Assembly (NCBI RefSeq): GCF_012273895.1
Contig: NC_052117.1
Location: 8,750,406-8,814,405 of the forward strand
Length of the DNA: 64,000 nucleotides
Source: Zerene cesonia
Taxonomy: Eukaryota > Arthropoda > Insecta > Lepidoptera > Pieridae
Direction: 5' to 3'
Part shown: positions 62,041 to 64,000 of the stretch, piece by piece
Numbering within the stretch: the stretch's first letter is position 1
Layout of the letters: the number at the start of each line of letters is the position of its first letter
Made by a program: the position numbers and the translations under genes
Notes under the pieces: generated by a model
Databases searched by the model: none
Seen by the model: the letters and a program-made list of their open reading frames with translations, nothing else
Told to the model about the DNA's origin: nothing

Positions 62041-62169
62041 TGAGTTACCAATTATTGTTACTTAAATTAACTAATATTTATAATGATAAGAAAATAGGTT
62101 CTTTATAATGTGGACTAGCTTTATTTTACAAGCTGTCATCGTATTATTTTTACTTTTGAAATATTAAAG

Positions 62170-64000
62170 CCAATTTTCTTTCCTATTTATTGCTTAAAAT
62201 GTTATTTTAAAAGCAACATCACTTTTTGAGTTGGAAACTTTGATTCAGATTAGAACTCGAAAGCTTTAATTTCAACATTAACATACCAAGAGTATGATCT
62301 GGGACATAACACAACGAGGTGTTATTAAATTCACTTTAATAGAATTAGCGAAAGGCGAATCACAAATGTTTACCAATAATAATGAGATGTTAGGCCGATA
62401 ACCATCCGTAACAATTACTAGTGCGGATGAAAGCTCATGAGATTTATGTGGGAGATTGGATTAGTGATGTGAGAAATGTCAATAACTATTATAACTTCTG
62501 GTTTGATATTTTTTGTGAATTATTTTCATATATCTGTCACATATTTATTTTCCTAACTTTATTAACACACAGTTATTTTCATAATTCCTGTCAAAACGTA
62601 TTCTTGAATCGGACACAGTGTTATACAGCTGGTGTTATATTTGATATACTTTTTGTGTAATATTGCAATCATTGTAATATTAAGATATTGTAAACAAATC
62701 AGTACTCATATAATATTATATAATATTATTTCATATTTAATTATGTTAATCATTAGAACAATTTTACAAAATTAAGTAATCGAATTTTTGAATTTTTAAT
62801 TTTAGTTTTACAAAAAAAAGACACTAATTCTTATATCTCTTATACATAATAAACCAATACAGATAAATTTCCACTAAAATATACTCGTACTTCTATTACA
62901 AAACTGCCACAGCTAAGCTGTATTTTCCAGACACGCGTTTCTCACTTAGTAAAAGTTATTTTTATTTATGTACTCGTATATTTTACCAATTAATGTTATG
63001 TTATTCTGAAAAATTTGTTGTTTCAACACGCTAAACTCAGGAACTATCGGTCTGATTCAAATAGTATCAGGTAGTCCATTTATGTAAGAAGGCTATAGGT
63101 TTTATAACATGAATGTAAAACCGTGCGGCATATCTAGTATTATATTTTTATTATTATGCACATCACTACTCCATGTGTACATACATCACTAGCCTACAAT
63201 TATTCAGAGAGTAGGTACATACCGCCGTATCCTTTCACTTACTAGAGAATTAATAATTTCGCCGATGTATGCTAAATAGACGTCGGATTGCAATAAATCT
63301 ATAAGAATTTAACGTCCATTTTATGTTAAGATACAACTTTGCATTAATTACAAACTAGCTTTTCGCCCGCGACTGCCTGCGTATTAAAGGAAAAGATAGA
63401 CTGTCCCTAGATTTGACCCGCATAGTTGCTGTCCTATAGGATTTCCAGGGAAAAAATATATTATATGTACGCAATATAGAAATGGTATGGTTACTATTTA
63501 ATTATATATAAACACAGATTATTTATCGCTTTCAAAGCTCATCAAATGAAGCCGAAATTGTTATAAGAATCTGACAAATAAATAATATAAATAGCTTCTG
63601 AGAGACGTTTGTCACACGTAAGCGTGCCGCTTTTCCCTTCTAAATGAATAAAAACTTGATGTATGTCAGCGTCCGCTATCCTCACCGTCCGGATATTATG
63701 ACATGAGTGTACGCGCCGCAAATATCGATGGTCAGTGTTTTGATGGCTCGTGCTGATAATTAATTTTCTGGGGCTCGTTTGAGCTATCGAGTTTCTGTAT
63801 GACATGACTCTGGGTAACGTTGACATGTGCCTGCTAGGTACATGCATAGGTTGATTAGTGTATTTTTGTAGTGTACAATTATTTTGCTTTGTAGTTTTGA
63901 ATATTACTCGAAGATAAATAAGCAGCACATTTTTTTTAAGTTTAACGATTTGAGAAATATTAATCATAATTATATCCATATATATAATATATATATATAA
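62170..64000. other. gene-free end of window
   Basis: AT-rich, with a partial family A repeat (63020-63141), a diverged family B repeat (63356-63475) and an AT dinucleotide run at the end. A minus-strand open frame at 63542-63979 has no recognisable domain. Confidence 0.45.
63356..63475 (+). repeat. diverged family B repeat
   Basis: 'actagcttttcgcccgcgac' leads into 'agattgtccctag'-like and 'gtcctataggatttccaggg' blocks, the head of a family B-type element. The copy is truncated. Confidence 0.55.

Noticed and set aside
63542..63979. 145-codon minus-strand frame near the window end
   Set aside because: Mixed composition, no domain, no splice context, and the downstream half is AT-rich sequence. 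A small real exon cannot be excluded but is not supported.

Overview
The window is a piece of a lepidopteran (moth or butterfly) nuclear genome. The evidence is AT-rich DNA, short coding exons split by GT-AG introns, and many interspersed repeats of familiar lepidopteran type: mariner ends, jockey/CR1 and RTE LINE tails, a tRNA-derived SINE, and short repeats ending in the GC-rich 'cgaagccggggcggaccgctagt' type of tail. There is no sign of bacterial gene organisation. Most short open frames in the window are chance frames or lie in repeats.

Four genes can be supported. (1) A minus-strand THAP-domain gene at 20549-21819, recovered here by joining four exons, has a complete C2CH zinc finger and a short basic coiled-coil tail. 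(2) A plus-strand homologue of the IRF2BP family of transcriptional co-regulators at 42822-46440 has four exons, an N-terminal IRF2BP zinc finger and a C-terminal RING-like finger. (3) A large, disordered, probably ciliary or centrosomal protein at 50166-52939 has its 5' part missing; it shows weak TALPID3-like features. (4) A small secreted protein of unknown function lies at 61159-62040. The four genes do not form an obvious pathway.

Layout: 1-18.6 kb is a gene-poor stretch holding LINE and SINE remnants, a 42-bp minisatellite and scattered GC-rich regulatory-looking islands. 18.65-19.8 kb is a mariner-type transposon nested in an older repeat and interrupted by a 1000-N assembly gap. 20.5-21.8 kb is the THAP gene. 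22-30 kb is repeat-rich and gene-poor. 30.46-36.47 kb and 37.54-43.5 kb are two nearly identical copies of the IRF2BP upstream region plus its first coding exon, separated by a 1000-N gap and a second mariner end. 45.3-48 kb holds the remaining IRF2BP exons and its 3' UTR. 50-53 kb is the ciliary-like gene. 53-61 kb is repeats. 61-62 kb is the secreted gene.

The most important structural point is that the 6-kb duplication is most simply read as two alleles (haplotypes) wrongly placed in tandem by the assembler. Homology between the copies starts exactly at the TA target of a mariner element present in only one of them, and the junction coincides with gaps and contig ends. Coding sequence is identical between the copies, while the non-coding DNA differs by scattered substitutions and small indels. 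No convincing novel multi-gene system is visible. The most notable undescribed items are the hidden THAP gene, the divergent TALPID3-like candidate, the mariner-marked false duplication, a 20-bp perfect hairpin, and an excess of palindromic CRE motifs in promoter-like islands.
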